In this document: positions 27,321 to 38,653 of the stretch, one piece after another
Position numbering within the stretch: the first letter of the stretch is position 1
How the letters are laid out: each line of letters starts with the position of its first letter
Assembly: GCA_030549495.1 (NCBI GenBank)
Contig: JAUIRK010000018.1
Coordinates: forward strand, 1-64,000
Direction of reading: 5' to 3'
Source: Nectonema munidae
Lineage: Eukaryota; Nematomorpha; Nectonematoida; Nectonematidae
Length of the DNA stretch: 64,000 nt
Program-made: the position numbers and the translations under genes
Notes under the pieces: model-generated
Database searches by the model: none
Told to the model about the DNA's origin: nothing
The model's input: only the letters and a program-made list of their open reading frames with translations

Positions 27321-27977
27321 TAATACTTCCCGTGGCCTACGTTAACGTTCGAAAAGAAATTCCGTATTTTAATTTTTTCCTACCGTAAAATTATATCGGA
27401 GTAAAAAAAACGATATTTAAAAAACGCAAAGATCCTATTCCAACATGATCAGGTTTTGTTTGCTTTATCTAATCTTGCCAATAAATACTCCATATGTTCG
27501 TTAAATAGTATACTTTATAATTTTTATTATTTTTAATATTGTTCATTTAAAGCAGTGGCTTGCAAGCTATTTTTCTCCACGCCTCATGATGATCCCTTAC
27601 TATAGGTATAAAAAACATCGCATCTAAATCTAAATAATGTAACTTGCTTCAAATCATGATTTTTTACTTTGAAATTTTAGCAAATTAAAGAATTTGAAGC
27701 TGTAAATGTCAAATCCGAATAAATAAAAGAATTTGATAAGTTTTAAATTTGTCAGGTACATAAAGCTTGAAAAAGGTTTTAAGAAAATTGGAACTCGATC
27801 ATGACAACTCTGTAAAAAAGTGGATGAGTGCAAGAGGTAAATTTTTTATCCCTTTTTCATAATATGGCTTTTGCGCTTTGTCCAAATTACACTTTGATTT
27901 AGATGATGATAAATACCAATTGTGTAAACAGAGATCAACACTCTTCGTAACGCCTATGTTTGCTGGTCGTGTTTATA
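27321..27977. other. AT-rich DNA, nothing recognised
   Basis: No frame, repeat or terminal repeat could be supported in this stretch. Confidence 0.5.
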
Positions 27978-27979
27978 TA

Positions 27980-28452
27980 CCATTTTCACATTAAATTCGT
28001 CCTTTTTACTTTGAATTCGTCCTCATATTTTTTCAATTAATATATTTTTATTTCAAATTAGTATGTTAATTCAAAAGACTTTTTGTAAAAAAAAACTAAG
28101 ATAATAAAACTAACTAATTTTGATCATTATTCCAGACAAGTTTTGTTTAATTTATTGTAGAGGGGAATTTAATTTAATGACGTTTATTAATTTGGGAAAA
28201 TAATTTTTAAAAATTTTCCATTTTTATAAGTAAAAAACTAACTTTAAGGCAGTTTTAACTGAGTAAATTGTCAACTTTTATAAGCATTTTTATCAAAAAA
28301 GTTTATTTTTACTTTAAGTAAAATTTTTGATATTAATTTTTCTTGACATACTAATTTGAAATAAAAATATTTAATTGAAAAAATATGAGTATGAATTCAA
28401 AGTCAAAAATGGCGAATTCAAAGTGAAAAACGACGAATTCAACGTGAAATGG
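27980..28452. mobile_element. Long-TIR MITE with TA target
   Basis: The ends are CCATTTTCACATTAAATTCG (27980) and, inverted, CCATTTCACGTTGAATTCGT (28452), each flanked by TA. The inverted repeats run about 90-105 bp and contain short sub-repeats of the form CTTTGAATTCGTC. The interior is non-coding. A TA target suggests the Tc1/mariner group, but no transposase confirms the family. Confidence 0.6.
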
Positions 28453-28700
28453 TATCAGAGGTCTGGCAAGACCTCCGGGGAGACAACTTGTCACACCTTT
28501 TTATATATTTAAATGTATAAATCGTAAAATGCTAAAAAAACATACTTAGAATAAAAATTTTCAAAAAATATTTTACATACATATTAACAGCAACATTCCA
28601 AAAATTCTACATAAAAGTTCAAAACACATAATTTTGAAATTGCAGTTTTATTTCATGAAAACGATAGGATTGATTGAAATGTTTATGTAATATATAATAA

Positions 28701-28742
28701 CTAGCCGGTCCCATGGTCGTTTTCGAGCGAAGCGAAAAAATA
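28701..28742 (-). mobile_element. Solitary Helitron 3' end
   Basis: CTAGCCGGTCCCATGGTCG, preceded by A and followed by TTTTCGAGCGAAGCG, is the terminal segment of the Helitron family described above, on the minus strand. No 5' end is present. Confidence 0.6.
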
Positions 28743-28837
28743 TTTTTTATATTGATTATTATTTGACAAATATTTTATTTAATATCGTGCAAATTCCAAA
28801 AATATAGGTACTAACTTTTGTAACATCGTATGAGGTA

Positions 28838-30350
28838 CAGTTAAACTTGTCTGAACCGAAGTTGAAGTAAACAAACAATTTTTTTCGGTTTTATAGAAGT
28901 CTAGGTTGAGAGAGTGAGTACAGTTGTGAATTTACTCAAATCAACGTTCGAACGTCCTAATTAGATCTCCACTTCCCACGATTCTGCTCAAAGCCGGTGC
29001 AAACTACTTTCTGGTTATAAACACTCCATTATACTCACACATTGACCTATAGAAATAGTAAATAGTGTGTGATAATTTTTATTGAAGTGTGAAGATATTT
29101 AAAAAAAATATTTGTTCAAAGTTGTTTCTTTGAAGATGAGTTTCTTCTTAATCAACTCTAATTCGGCTTCTTGTAAAATTTTAGAAGCAGCTTCGTACAT
29201 TGTTGTTTTTGATGTATTCAAAGCAAATTTTTTCACAGCATGCATCATTGAAACCACATCTTGAATAGTGATAGAACTTTCCGTGGTAGTATCCTGGCTA
29301 CTTAAGCTTGAAGCCGATGAATTTTCCTTTTCTAAATGCTCTTGCAAGATAACTTCTTTCCAATCAGAGGAATCATTTTCAATGTAAATATTTTTGTCAA
29401 TATTAATATATTCTTGCAAATCTAAATCAGTATCAGTGATACTAATGTTGAGAGATCCTTCTCTTCTTCTTCCTTTTCCAAATTTGACAAAACTATTTTC
29501 ACTAGTTTGATCAATTTTGACAAAACTAGATAGAAGCACGAAGTAATGGTTGAAGTTTCTATTCCATGCTTCCTTGATCCAAAAGATGTCATCTAAAACA
29601 ATGACTGTTTTTTCAAAAACATTTGCATTCTGAAAACTTTCCATTTTTGCAATATTGCTTTCGGTAATTTACTTTAAAAGAGCGAATAATTCCGTGATCT
29701 AACGCCTGCAAACATGAGGCGGTATTTGAAGGTAAAATCTTTAACTTTACATTATCAAGTTCTATCAAAATTGGGCGTTATCAAGAAACAGCAAAATGTT
29801 TCTTTGTTGTCTCTTCATATCCTTATCAAGTGTTTTAACTCATTGAACAAAAATTTTAGACGTCATCCACTCATTTTTATTATGTTCCCATCTCACTGGA
29901 AGATCATTGAACTTTCCCTATTACCAATGGAGAGGGTTAGGGTTAGTTTTTCACCTGTTTGATTAAAAGTAAGCATTATAGTTAGACGGTCTTTAGAAGT
30001 TCCTAAACAATCTGTGGATGCTTTGAATTCGGTGAAGCCTATTTTTTTTGCGTAATTTAAGGCGTTATCACAAATTATAGGACCAGAAATAATGATCTTT
30101 TTCGCCCTTGCTTTCTGAAACCACGTCCATGTAATATTATTGATTTCTTCATATTTAGATATTAAGAAATCATTTTTTTTGTTCTCGTGAACATAATTTT
30201 CGAAATGAGATGAATAGGAATTTTGTTTTTTCAAGATTTCTGATACGGTACTCACCATACTTTTTGCTGAGGTATTTCAATGGAAGTTTGGGCTTTGAAG
30301 AGGCATCTTTAATCAGACGTAATTTCTTTTTCAAATTTAGCTTTAGACGA
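28838..30350 (-). pseudogene. Tigger/pogo transposon remnant
   Basis: The minus strand encodes pieces of a Tigger transposase in order. LKKKLRLIKDASSKPKLPLK (about 30345-30270) is the CENP-B-type helix-turn-helix. It is followed by STVSEILKK and TWTWFQKARAKKIIISGPII (second HTH), KDRLTIMLTFN, LLFLDNA (second catalytic Asp, about 29800) and LPSNTASCLQALDHGIIRSF (about 29745-29685). A frameshift separates the two HTH parts near 30256, and more frameshifts and stops follow. The segment that should hold the first catalytic Asp is missing between FKASTD and LGTSKDRL. The left end CAGTTAAACTTGTCTGAACC at 28838 is preceded by TA, as in pogo elements. The right end was not found. Confidence 0.75.
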
Positions 30351-30595
30351 GAACGATTTTTATAGGTGGAGACATACAGGTAAAAAAAACTTGAGAACAG
30401 AAGGAAAGAAATTGTATCAAATCAAATAAAGTATTTACGTCAAATTTGGGTGTAGGAGAAACACTGAACACGGAGAAAAACTGCACATTTTCATAAAGAT
30501 CATAAATCTTTGCCAAAGTCTTAGAGAATTTATTTTCCTTCATCACTTCACGTTGCTGCACAAATATTTATTGTTACACTCCACTACCATATCTC

Positions 30596-30779
30596 CTGAG
30601 CCTCAATGGTTGTTAGGGTGTACCTCTCAGCTTAACAGTTTAAGGTCAGGGGTTCGATCCCCAAGGCTCCCAACTCTAAAAACAAATTTACAAAAATTGT
30701 GATTAACCATCTTAAGAATAATGCGAGCATATAGCCTTACGTCTGAAAGTGCTTTGATATCTCCAACCAACCAACCATA
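30596..30779 (+). repeat. tRNA-derived SINE
   Basis: A tRNA-like head has an A-box-like segment near 30603-30618 (CAATGGTTGTTAGGGTG) and a B-box GGTTCGATCCC at 30651-30661. The acceptor stem pairs at about five of seven positions (GAGCC with GGCTC). An unrelated body follows and ends in a CCAA-type tail (CCAACCAACCAACC). The imperfect stems and the tail fit a SINE better than a working tRNA gene. Confidence 0.55.
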
Positions 30780-31538
30780 TCTTCTATCGCTTGCATTTTT
30801 TTATTGCAAATGCGTATATCATTCATCACATCACTTTTACAATTAGTAGTATTTTAAGCACTCAAAAGAAAATAATGCATTTAGTAGAATGAAGTATTCA
30901 GCTTATACAGATGATGTTTATAATGCTTTAATTAGTATTAAACTAAATTTTATACTAAACTGTTTAATAATAATTTTTATCATTTATGTTTTTCCAATTT
31001 ATCCAATCATCTTTATTATGAATTAAAAGATAACAATTTCTTAACTATACGTATACATACATTTGCAAACATGTTGACGAAAAACAGCTTGAGTGTGAAC
31101 GACGCTAATAATGATGAGATCGAATAATCTGGGGGCCAACCTTAACAATGTGGGCAATATATGGGATAGAAAAGTGTTCACTCACTTTCAAATAAAAATG
31201 TGTTTTGGAGTTACCAGTTAGAGTGATATTGAGATAGCGTAATTCGGCGGCCAACAAGAACAACGAAAAATTCGGCTCCCAAATGTCCCACACCCACAAC
31301 TTTTATAAATCATGCCTAGTATTGTATTAATAAATTCGTTCGACGTATTTTTGGGTTGACGGTCCTTCATCATTTACAGGTAATCCAAAATCGCCATACG
31401 TCAAAAGATCGAAAGCAGAAAACTTGATATTGCGTTCTTTTTATCAAGATTGAATCGATCTGAAAATATTAATCCATTGATAAATAGTGAATAAAGAATT
31501 CAAACAATTCATCTAAAATAACCTCATAAATAGTTGTT
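30780..31538. other. AT-rich DNA, no supported gene
   Basis: A 64-codon minus frame (31105-31299) has no recognisable domain and no flanking signals that would support it. Confidence 0.4.
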
Positions 31539-31692
31539 TCAGAGATTAACTTGTTTTTTTGCGACTTTAATGAAATAAGCCTGCTTTAGTGGCAGCAACA
31601 TTGAAAGAGTTTTGTGCATCAGAGTGACTTTTTTAACAAAATATCCTCCCACACGTTCACCAATGATCCATTTGAGCACAAATACATAGTCT
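31539..31692 (-). CDS. Possible downstream exon next to the PCYT2-type exon
   Basis: After an AG acceptor at 31693-31694, an open frame reads RDYVFVLKWIIGERVGGYFV and ends at a stop (31539-31541). Splicing from the donor after 32112 would complete AG|A as Arg and stay in frame, so it could be the last coding exon. However, the known PCYT2 tail is a charged helix (LEYEAR... type) and this is not. It loosely resembles the earlier HERxLSVL part of the enzyme (LMHKTLSML), which would be out of order. It could be a real but diverged tail, a rearranged exon or chance. Confidence 0.22.
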
Positions 31693-32111
31693 CTTGACAC
31701 AATTAAAATTTTAGACAAATATTTACAATAAATTACACGATTATTGCACATATTTTAAAGGGAAACCCAATCAACATCTAAGAGAACTATTGCAAACTGC
31801 TTTAACACAATTGTTTAAATTATGAAGTTGTTTTGTCTTTACAATTTAAAATTGTTACACTTTTTTTTTCCTTATTTTATTCTAGCATGGGAAAATAGCT
31901 AGTTCAATTTTAAATTTAACATTTTTTTCGCAAATTAAATAGCATGAAGCTTTTTGAAATATAAAAATTTTTTGAAAGCGGTTTCATGCCACCTCGGCTA
32001 TATATCGTACGCAAAAGCTTAATTGAAAAAATTCGCAATGACCCCTTTGAACAAGACTCGCCACGTCAATCAAATATGATGACACTTCTGAAGAACATAT
32101 GCGCGTGTTAC

Positions 32112-32329
32112 CTGTTTTGTATGATTCTTTCCAAAACTTTGGAAGTCGTTAATTTGTTGTGACTATTCACGATCTGAAAGATGTGCTTTTTGGGATAGGC
32201 AAAAGGATCTAGGTTGTTTTCATCATTCGGAACAAATGTTTCACCGTGACACACAACGGAAATGTCAAAGTGCTTAACAAGATCTTCAGTGACGGTGTAA
32301 GGAGCTCCAATCAAAACTTCATTCACAAA
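32112..32329 (-). CDS. PCYT2: Ethanolamine-phosphate cytidylyltransferase exon (partial gene)
   Basis: The exon encodes FVNEVLIGAPYTVTEDLVKH..., then DISVVCHGETFVPNDENNLD, PFAYPKKHIFQIVNS and NKLTTSKVLERIIQN. This closely matches the second cytidylyltransferase repeat of PCYT2 (EVVIGAPY...VVCHG...DPY..PK...STLTT..IV.RIIxNR). The enzyme makes CDP-ethanolamine from CTP and phosphoethanolamine in the Kennedy pathway. The acceptor is pyrimidine-rich and ends AAG; the donor is ACAG|GTAAC. The exon starts in phase 0 and ends after two bases of an Arg codon. Only this exon is clear. The first repeat and its HxGH motifs were not found, so the rest lies elsewhere or this is an isolated copy. Intact frame and splice sites favour a live gene. 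Confidence 0.7.
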
Positions 32330-32783
32330 CTTAAAAGCAAAAAAATAAGCAGGTATGAACATTTTTTGTACATGTCAAAATCTTTCAAAAAATGTATCAA
32401 AAAATTTTATACAAGCTTAAATAACAAAATGTTAAGATTAACCATTTCGAAGAGTATTTGTTTACTTTCCTTTATGAATGAATTTTCATTAAAATTAACA
32501 ATTTACTACTGTGGAAATCGAAAATTATTATTAACCATATAAAAATCCTTTGGTCAATTCAATTTATATATAGTAAAATTTGTTTATAACGAATTTATAG
32601 CAAAAAGTTTTTTTTCATTGAAATATATTGGATAAAATCTAGTCGCATTCAAAAATTGAATTAGATAAAATTATCCAACCAAATTTTGAGGCCAATTTTA
32701 TACAAATAAAAATATCATATGTGTAAATCGAAAAGGAAAAGCTCGTTAATTTACGTAATTTGCGAATTTTGGAAATTATTATT

Positions 32784-32998
32784 TTAAAAAGTTGAAATCA
32801 TGCAAAAATAATCTTTGCCATAATTTTCTAACATCGCGCGTCTTATATTTTCCCAGAATTCAATTCCTACGGGAGTAAACATTGAAGAGAATTTCACAGG
32901 AAATATCTTTCCATCAATAGGTCGAACTGCGCTGAAAATAACAGTGTATTTTGATTGAACATCATCAATAAATGATTTAACGAGCCAAACATCTTTTC
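32784..32998 (-). CDS. Unrecognised candidate exon
   Basis: An open frame reads GKDVWLVKSFIDDVQSKYTV..., then GKIFPVKFSSMFTPVGIEFW, and ends ...KDYFCMISTF before a stop. A plausible acceptor (ACGATTCTCAG) lies just upstream on the minus strand. The composition looks protein-like, but I recognise no family. If real it would be a terminal exon of another minus-strand gene. It could equally be a transposon remnant. Confidence 0.3.
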
Positions 32999-33566
32999 CT
33001 GAGAATCGTGGGACAGTGTGACGCCAATGGATCAGTGTGAGACCAATGGACAAGTGTGACGCAAATGTCAGAAGAAATGACAACTGTCATGTTTAAATAT
33101 AAAAAATTACTTTGAAAAAATGCCGTTGATTAGTCTTCAAAATTAAAATAATTAGTAAGGTACTTTTACTTGCTTAGACTCTATTTCTTCTTCTAATGAT
33201 AATATATGGAATATTTTAAAGCTTTTTTCTTAGTTTTTTGTCATGATAGTTTTGTTTGCAGGTTGTATGACGCGCCATCCATACATACGCCACTTAAGCT
33301 GGTTTACAGGCAATTGCAAGCTACCCGGCAAATTAAATATTATGTTTTAAAAAGTTAAATAATTATCACGAAAATAAAAATGGGCTAAATCTTGACTACT
33401 TTAAAAATAATTAAAGATTATTTAGATTTGATTTGCTCTCCCGGCAAATAGTGCATGTAAAGAGAAATTCGCAATTCTCACCAAAACCAAAGCTCTTGTT
33501 GGAATTTTAAAGTATCTAAGTCATAAACTATTATTTGTGACAAATGTGCCTCATAAAGTCCAAACG

Positions 33567-35740
33567 ATGTTACTACGTCTTAGTATTCTCTCTTTTCTGT
33601 GTATGCTAGGAGTTGCATTGAATGCCGCAAGAAATGGAAAAGATGGGACGAATAAAAGGGCTAAAGGATTGAGTCAAAGGTCACCATTAAAATCAGAAGG
33701 TGAACTATGAAGAACTTAAATATTTATTATTGCATATAAATTTTACATAATTTAAAATTCATACAAAAAGAAAAGAAGATAATTTCTCCTGGAAAACAAT
33801 TAAGTGAATGATTTCCAAAAATGAGCTATATAAAATTTTTAACTTATGTTCTTCAAATAAGGTTTTATATTTGAAATCATGATGATTTTATCTTTTTAGA
33901 AATTTAAGTAAACCACCATTAAAATCATATTGTGTGAAAATCTCATTTTTTCATAAAACCGAGTTACATTAATTTAATGCATTATTTCTTACGCGCTTTA
34001 TAAATCCTCCCTAAATTAAGAGAAGTTTCTTGTCAATTCAAATAATCTCAAAATACTTCTAAAGCATGAGATATTTGGATCATATTTTTCCATTAATTTT
34101 TCATTTTTAGAACTAAAATCTACTTAAATGTATTTTATTCTATAAATCAAGGAAATTCTAATTGAAAACTTTTCTTTTTAAGAAATTCTATCTCATTGAA
34201 AAACACCATATTAATCATTGATTTTTTAGGTATATCAAAAAGGTAGGATTATAAAGAGATTAACTTTTAGATTAACTGAAAATGAAATTTTTAAGCGACG
34301 ATGTTATAATTAAACGACTTTCTAATTTTGCATTAGAAATTTGCTAAATATCTTCTTCATCTTCAATACGTGATAAATCTGAAACCGGATCCTTTAATTC
34401 TGATAGCAGTTGTTCTAGGAAAAAAACTCAATAAAATCCCCGCTTTATGATTTAAGCTCTTGTGTTAACAACGACTCAGGATTCCTAATCATTGAATAAA
34501 AAGGCAGATGTCAGGAAAGAATTTTGGATACAAATTTAAGTTCCAAAGGATGCGATAAAATTTCAAGCTAATCCAACCACCGATAGAGCTAAAAGGCCAT
34601 CTCAAAAGAATAAGAGTGTGGTGATGGTAATTATTGTGATCATATATGATTGATTATGATGATTACAATCTGCTTGATTTTATGATAGGATGAGCAATAT
34701 TATGTGTTTGATGATGATGTGGTAAACTTTGTGGTCAGCATAATATGGCTGATAGGATTGAGTATTCGTGAAATGGTGATAATTATGACGAATAGGATGA
34801 TGATTTATGAATCAATTTAGAAAAAAAAATTGATATTTTTTATTTAGATAAAAAGATTGAAAACTCGTTGATACGGTTGCGTTCACAGTACTAAGAAGTG
34901 GACTTTTATTAAAAGTTGAAGGCTTCTGTCTTAGACGATTACTCAAACTTTGGATGGGAAAAAAGTACTTTTAGTTATGTATAGGATAAACTTTGGAGAT
35001 TAATAATTCTATTAAAGTACAAAGCATAATAAAATGAAACCTGTATCTGCCAGCATCTTTGACTAATCTATAAGTGTCTTTTCCATCACATGTGTCATCT
35101 ATAAAAAGCAGAAAATTTTTTAATGAAAACTAAAAATAATAATAAGATCGAATATTTGGTGTTGTTGTTAGCGCACAGATTACGTATCTCAGTATTTGCG
35201 TAATCTGCCAATCAAATAAACGTAATTTTTATTTGAGAGTGAGTGAGTATCACCTTTGCAAGAAAGTGAAGAATTTTTGTTATGCTTTTACGGCAGAAGC
35301 GATAAAAAGTGTAAATTCAGTAGACTACATAAAGGGCATCATTAGGCCGATCATCGCTCAAATGGGATGTAAAATTTAATCATTTATAAAAACCATATTT
35401 TTTAACTTCCATTTTTTCAAACAATTTTATCAATCTTGCGACTGACTACGATGTCAATCAAGCTAGTAAGCGCCTTTTACCCATCATTACCTGCATTTCG
35501 CCTGGGCGATCGTTAATTAGGAGTGTAGTATCAACGCGAAAAGGTTAACCACACAGCAGATAGAGGGCTTTCTTGCTCGAGCCTTGGTTTTGATTTCCCT
35601 GCTCCACAGAAATCACGAAAATTGACAGAACGAAGAAGAAATCGATCAGGAGGATGGGGAAGAAAGGATCCGGATTGAGGAAGAGAAAGAAGAGAACTCG
35701 TTATGAGGGGCCTCAGTCTCAAATAAAGTTGGTTATTTAA
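33567..35740 (+). CDS. Gene A: small basic secreted protein, two exons
   Basis: Exon 1 (33567-33699) encodes a signal peptide, MLLRLSILSFLCMLGVALNA, then ARNGKDGTNKRAKGLSQRSP. It ends at the donor GAAG|GTGAAC after one base of a codon. Exon 2 (35610-35740) follows a strong acceptor (TTTCCCTGCTCCACAG) and supplies the two missing bases. It encodes EITKIDRTKKKSIRRMGKKG, then SGLRKRKKRTRYEGPQ, and ends IKLVI before TAA. The model is 264 bp, giving 87 residues, about 67 after the signal. The mature part is extremely rich in Lys and Arg, as in heparin-binding or processed peptide precursors, and has no cysteine. Exon 2 is clearly more GC-rich than its surroundings. A polyadenylation signal AATAAA lies at 35854. 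I recognise no family. Without splicing, exon 1 would stop three codons later. Confidence 0.5.
33741..35609. other. Intron of gene A
   Basis: AT-rich. A second in-phase candidate terminal exon lies at 35297-35379, after the acceptor TTTTACGGCAG; it would read AIKSVNSVDYIKGIIRPIIA and stop at 35377. GATGAT-rich DNA at 34610-34810 is low-complexity. No transposon was recognised. Confidence 0.35.
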
Positions 35741-35853
35741 ATGACAAGCCTTTAATTGTAATTTAAATTGGTTTCAATTCTTTAACTAAGAATTCAATTT
35801 GATTCCATTCTTTATCATTTATTATCCTGAGTTTTTTAATGCTGACTTTAAAA

Positions 35854-35859
35854 AATAAA
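35854..35859 (+). terminator. Polyadenylation signal of gene A
   Basis: AATAAA lies about 115 bp after the proposed stop codon of gene A, in an otherwise AT-rich 3' region. The motif is frequent by chance in such DNA. Confidence 0.3.
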
Positions 35860-37203
35860 AAACATTCTAACATTTGAAGCATACTGTTCCACGTTGTTCT
35901 AACACCAAGAAGCAGATTCAATTTGTTTTTCCATTATTTTCTTCTGACTTTTTAAAAAGGGTAGTCATTTTTTGAATCTTTTAAACATTTTTTTATCATT
36001 CTCAGAATCATGATCATTATTTGTATTTCCTTTTTTTCTATCATCATTCTTTTTTTTCAATTGTTTATATTCCTGGATCATTCTACTATTTTTTTGCCAA
36101 CACAACGATCAGAATCAAGATTCTCATGCATAACTACACATTATAGTCAAATTAAATCCATGATTAAAACATTGCTAACGAATAGGGTTAATAAGTTTTC
36201 TAAATGTTAACATTACTGACCCTCCACCTGTTGTACAAGCAACCATATCCTGTTTTAAAACAGAAAACATTTTTGAGTAATTTTTTGTTGAGTTTTATAA
36301 AAAGTCCTTGATTTTAAATTTTACATGTAAATTTTTGTAATTTTTTGTTCAAATTTTTTTATTTAGTAAAAACCGGAAAATTTTTCCGGGTGTCAACACT
36401 ATCACTCACCCAAAAGATTCAAAAACACATCGACGAAGTCAATCTACAACCATTAAATTGGAAAATATTACAAGATCCCCAAGATCCCATTCAACAAGAT
36501 GGAGACCAGGGGCGCACATCCTCAAAATTATAGGGGGGGCGAAATTTTTTCTTGCAATTTTCAAAATTAGTGGTCTGGAAATACCACGGGAGACCAAATA
36601 TTCAAGCAATCCTTTAAAATAGAGTGTATTCAGCGCATACCTAAAGTCCTAAATTTATAAGACTACTTTATATTTTTTTTTACAAAATTGGTGAATTTAA
36701 ATACTATACTTCCAGCGAAAATATTTTAATTAAATTTGCATATCGAATATGGTGGGCAGAAAAAATGCTCCCAATTAAAAATTATTAATTAAAACTTTTT
36801 AAAAAAGATATGTCAAATAATTTTTGGACTTTGTGTGTATCAGATCACTTTCTAAATATAATTTATATTTTAACTGATTTTAAGAACACATTCCCATAAA
36901 TCTGCACCTTTGCTATTGTTTTCAAGAACTTTATAAAGAAAAAAATACATTAAGAAATTTTAGAAATTTAGCCTTTCAAAACGGTACCAAATAAAAATAA
37001 TTAAAAAAAATCCTGAAAATCATAAATTAGGGGGCATTTTTTCCTACTTGTTAATTGGGGACATTTTTTCTAGAGGCATTTTTTCCGGGGGCATTTTTAC
37101 CTACAACCATCAAATATTCACTAGTTAAAAATAATCCAAAAATGTTAGGGGGTGGAATAGGCTTTTCATTTGAAAAATGATGTAGTCTACCAGGCACATT
37201 ACA
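35860..37203. other. Intergenic DNA with short transposon-like remnants
   Basis: CAGGGGCGCACATCCTC near 36507, followed by a G-rich run, resembles one end of a hAT element, but no partner was found. At 37028-37105 a short motif of the form GGGGCATTTTTTCC recurs four times. No gene was recognised. Confidence 0.35.
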
Positions 37204-37437
37204 GGAATTAATGAAAGGATATCTGTACAGAGCAATCAAATACCTCAAGAAGTAAGACTCATACTACAATCCTATGGTTTTGTAAAAGAACAAAGTGATT
37301 CTTCCTCAGAAAGTCCAAAAAGAAAGACTTGTTTTTCTTACAACTGTAAAAGTAGAATTTTCCAAACATGCGACAAGTGTCATCAAAATGTCTGCAACAA
37401 GCACGCAAAGAAAGTTTGCCTAAGCTGTTTTCCATAA
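37204..37437 (+). pseudogene. piggyBac transposase C-terminal fragment
   Basis: The frame reads QSNQIPQEVRLILQSYGF and then a Cys-rich tail, KTCFSYNCKSRIFQTCDKCH and VCNKHAKKVCLSC, before TAA at 37435. The CxxC-x4-CxxH-x4-CxxC spacing is that of the zinc-binding C-terminal domain of piggyBac transposases. The DDD catalytic core is absent upstream, so this is a truncated remnant. Confidence 0.65.
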
Positions 37438-38390
37438 TTTTAATTCAAAAATTGAAAGTGTGCTTTATTGAAATAAAACTTTTAAATACACTTTTTGTTT
37501 TCATGTCGAAATAGATAAGTTTCACTATGTAAAAAGCACACGTATTTAAAAATAATATTTCAAACAATTTGTCCCAATTTTTCCAAAAAACTATGATAAA
37601 CCATCTGAATGAAGTTTTCAGAATCCCTAAGCTGAAGTAAACAGTGGATATGGGACTCATTTAACGTTTCTTTATTAGTCAAGGGCCGCAGCGGCATTAT
37701 TTAACCATGCGAGGGTTAAATATATCATTTTAAGAAAACGAAAACTTTTTTTATGAAAGTCTTATGAACAAAAGATTCTGCCATTTAGGATCTGTCATTA
37801 AGGTTTTTTGGGAAAATAATTATTTATTAATTATTCTTATTCATATTTTTCTCAAAGATTCAATGAAACAAGTTTTCAAATATTCCGATTGATTCAAGCT
37901 TCATCAATGTTTTTGGAGTCAAAATCAATTTTTCTCCCTCTTTTAACAATTTTCAATATTGATCCTAACGATGGTGCACTTGATAATGAACTCAAAATTT
38001 TAAAAGTTTTTAGGATCTCATTTTGATTTTCTTAACTTTTTACAAGCAACTTCTGTTTTTATTAGCCTTTTATACTTTCAAAATTTGATCCAATTATTCG
38101 TAATTCTCTTGAAGATGTGTTCTTTACATTCTTTTCGATGAAAATGCCTTTTCTAACGTTTTTAGTTTGTATGCTGGTACATGTTTTCGATATCTGATAA
38201 AAATTGTTTAAATTTTTAGGTTGTAATACATTTGGTGTCGCGACAGCAGTATGTGAAAGAGTTTTTTTGAGTTTAAAAAGAATTTTTAATATCTAAAAGA
38301 GCTTACATAAAAAAAAAGGCTTATATTATTTTAACATTAATATATTAAATATATTATTTAATTGTTGTATTTTTTCAATTCCTTTGTAAA
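37438..38390. other. AT-rich DNA, nothing recognised
   Basis: No supported gene, repeat or element. Confidence 0.45.
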
Positions 38391-38391
38391 T

Positions 38392-38465
38392 ACTGTGTCT
38401 GAGTGGTTAAAACTTAGAACGCTAGACTCGATAATTTAATCGGTTGGGTTCGAATCTAGCACATG
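38392..38465 (+). repeat. tRNA-like (Ser/Leu-type) SINE head or tRNA pseudogene
   Basis: CTGAGTGGTTAAAAC resembles the A box and D-arm of a class II tRNA. GGGTTCGAATCT at 38446-38457 is a good B box, and CTAGACTCGATAA sits where an anticodon arm would be (possible CGA). The acceptor and T stems pair poorly, so a functional tRNA is unlikely. Confidence 0.4.
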
Positions 38466-38653
38466 TCAATCTTTTTCTGGTTCGATACAAGTGGTGTACC
38501 AGAATTCGCTGAAAACATACGATGGTAAATTTACCTTGTAAAAAAAGTGAACATTTTTTTTTTTGTTGTTTTGCTCCCCACCCCCCCCCCCCCCCCCACC
38601 TGTAATGAAGCTTCATCGACAGGACTTATATGCGATTTAGGTGAGTTACAAGT

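Noticed and set aside
29932-29948. Telomere-like GGTTAGGGTTAG
   Set aside because: Only two partial repeats, inside the Tigger remnant; no array and no terminal context.
35531-35722. 63-codon minus-strand frame, and a plus-strand reading ending RRNRSGGWGRK that resembles an amidated peptide precursor
   Set aside because: The minus frame has no support. The plus reading needs a weaker acceptor than the one chosen for exon 2 of gene A and stops soon after; it was kept only as a curiosity.
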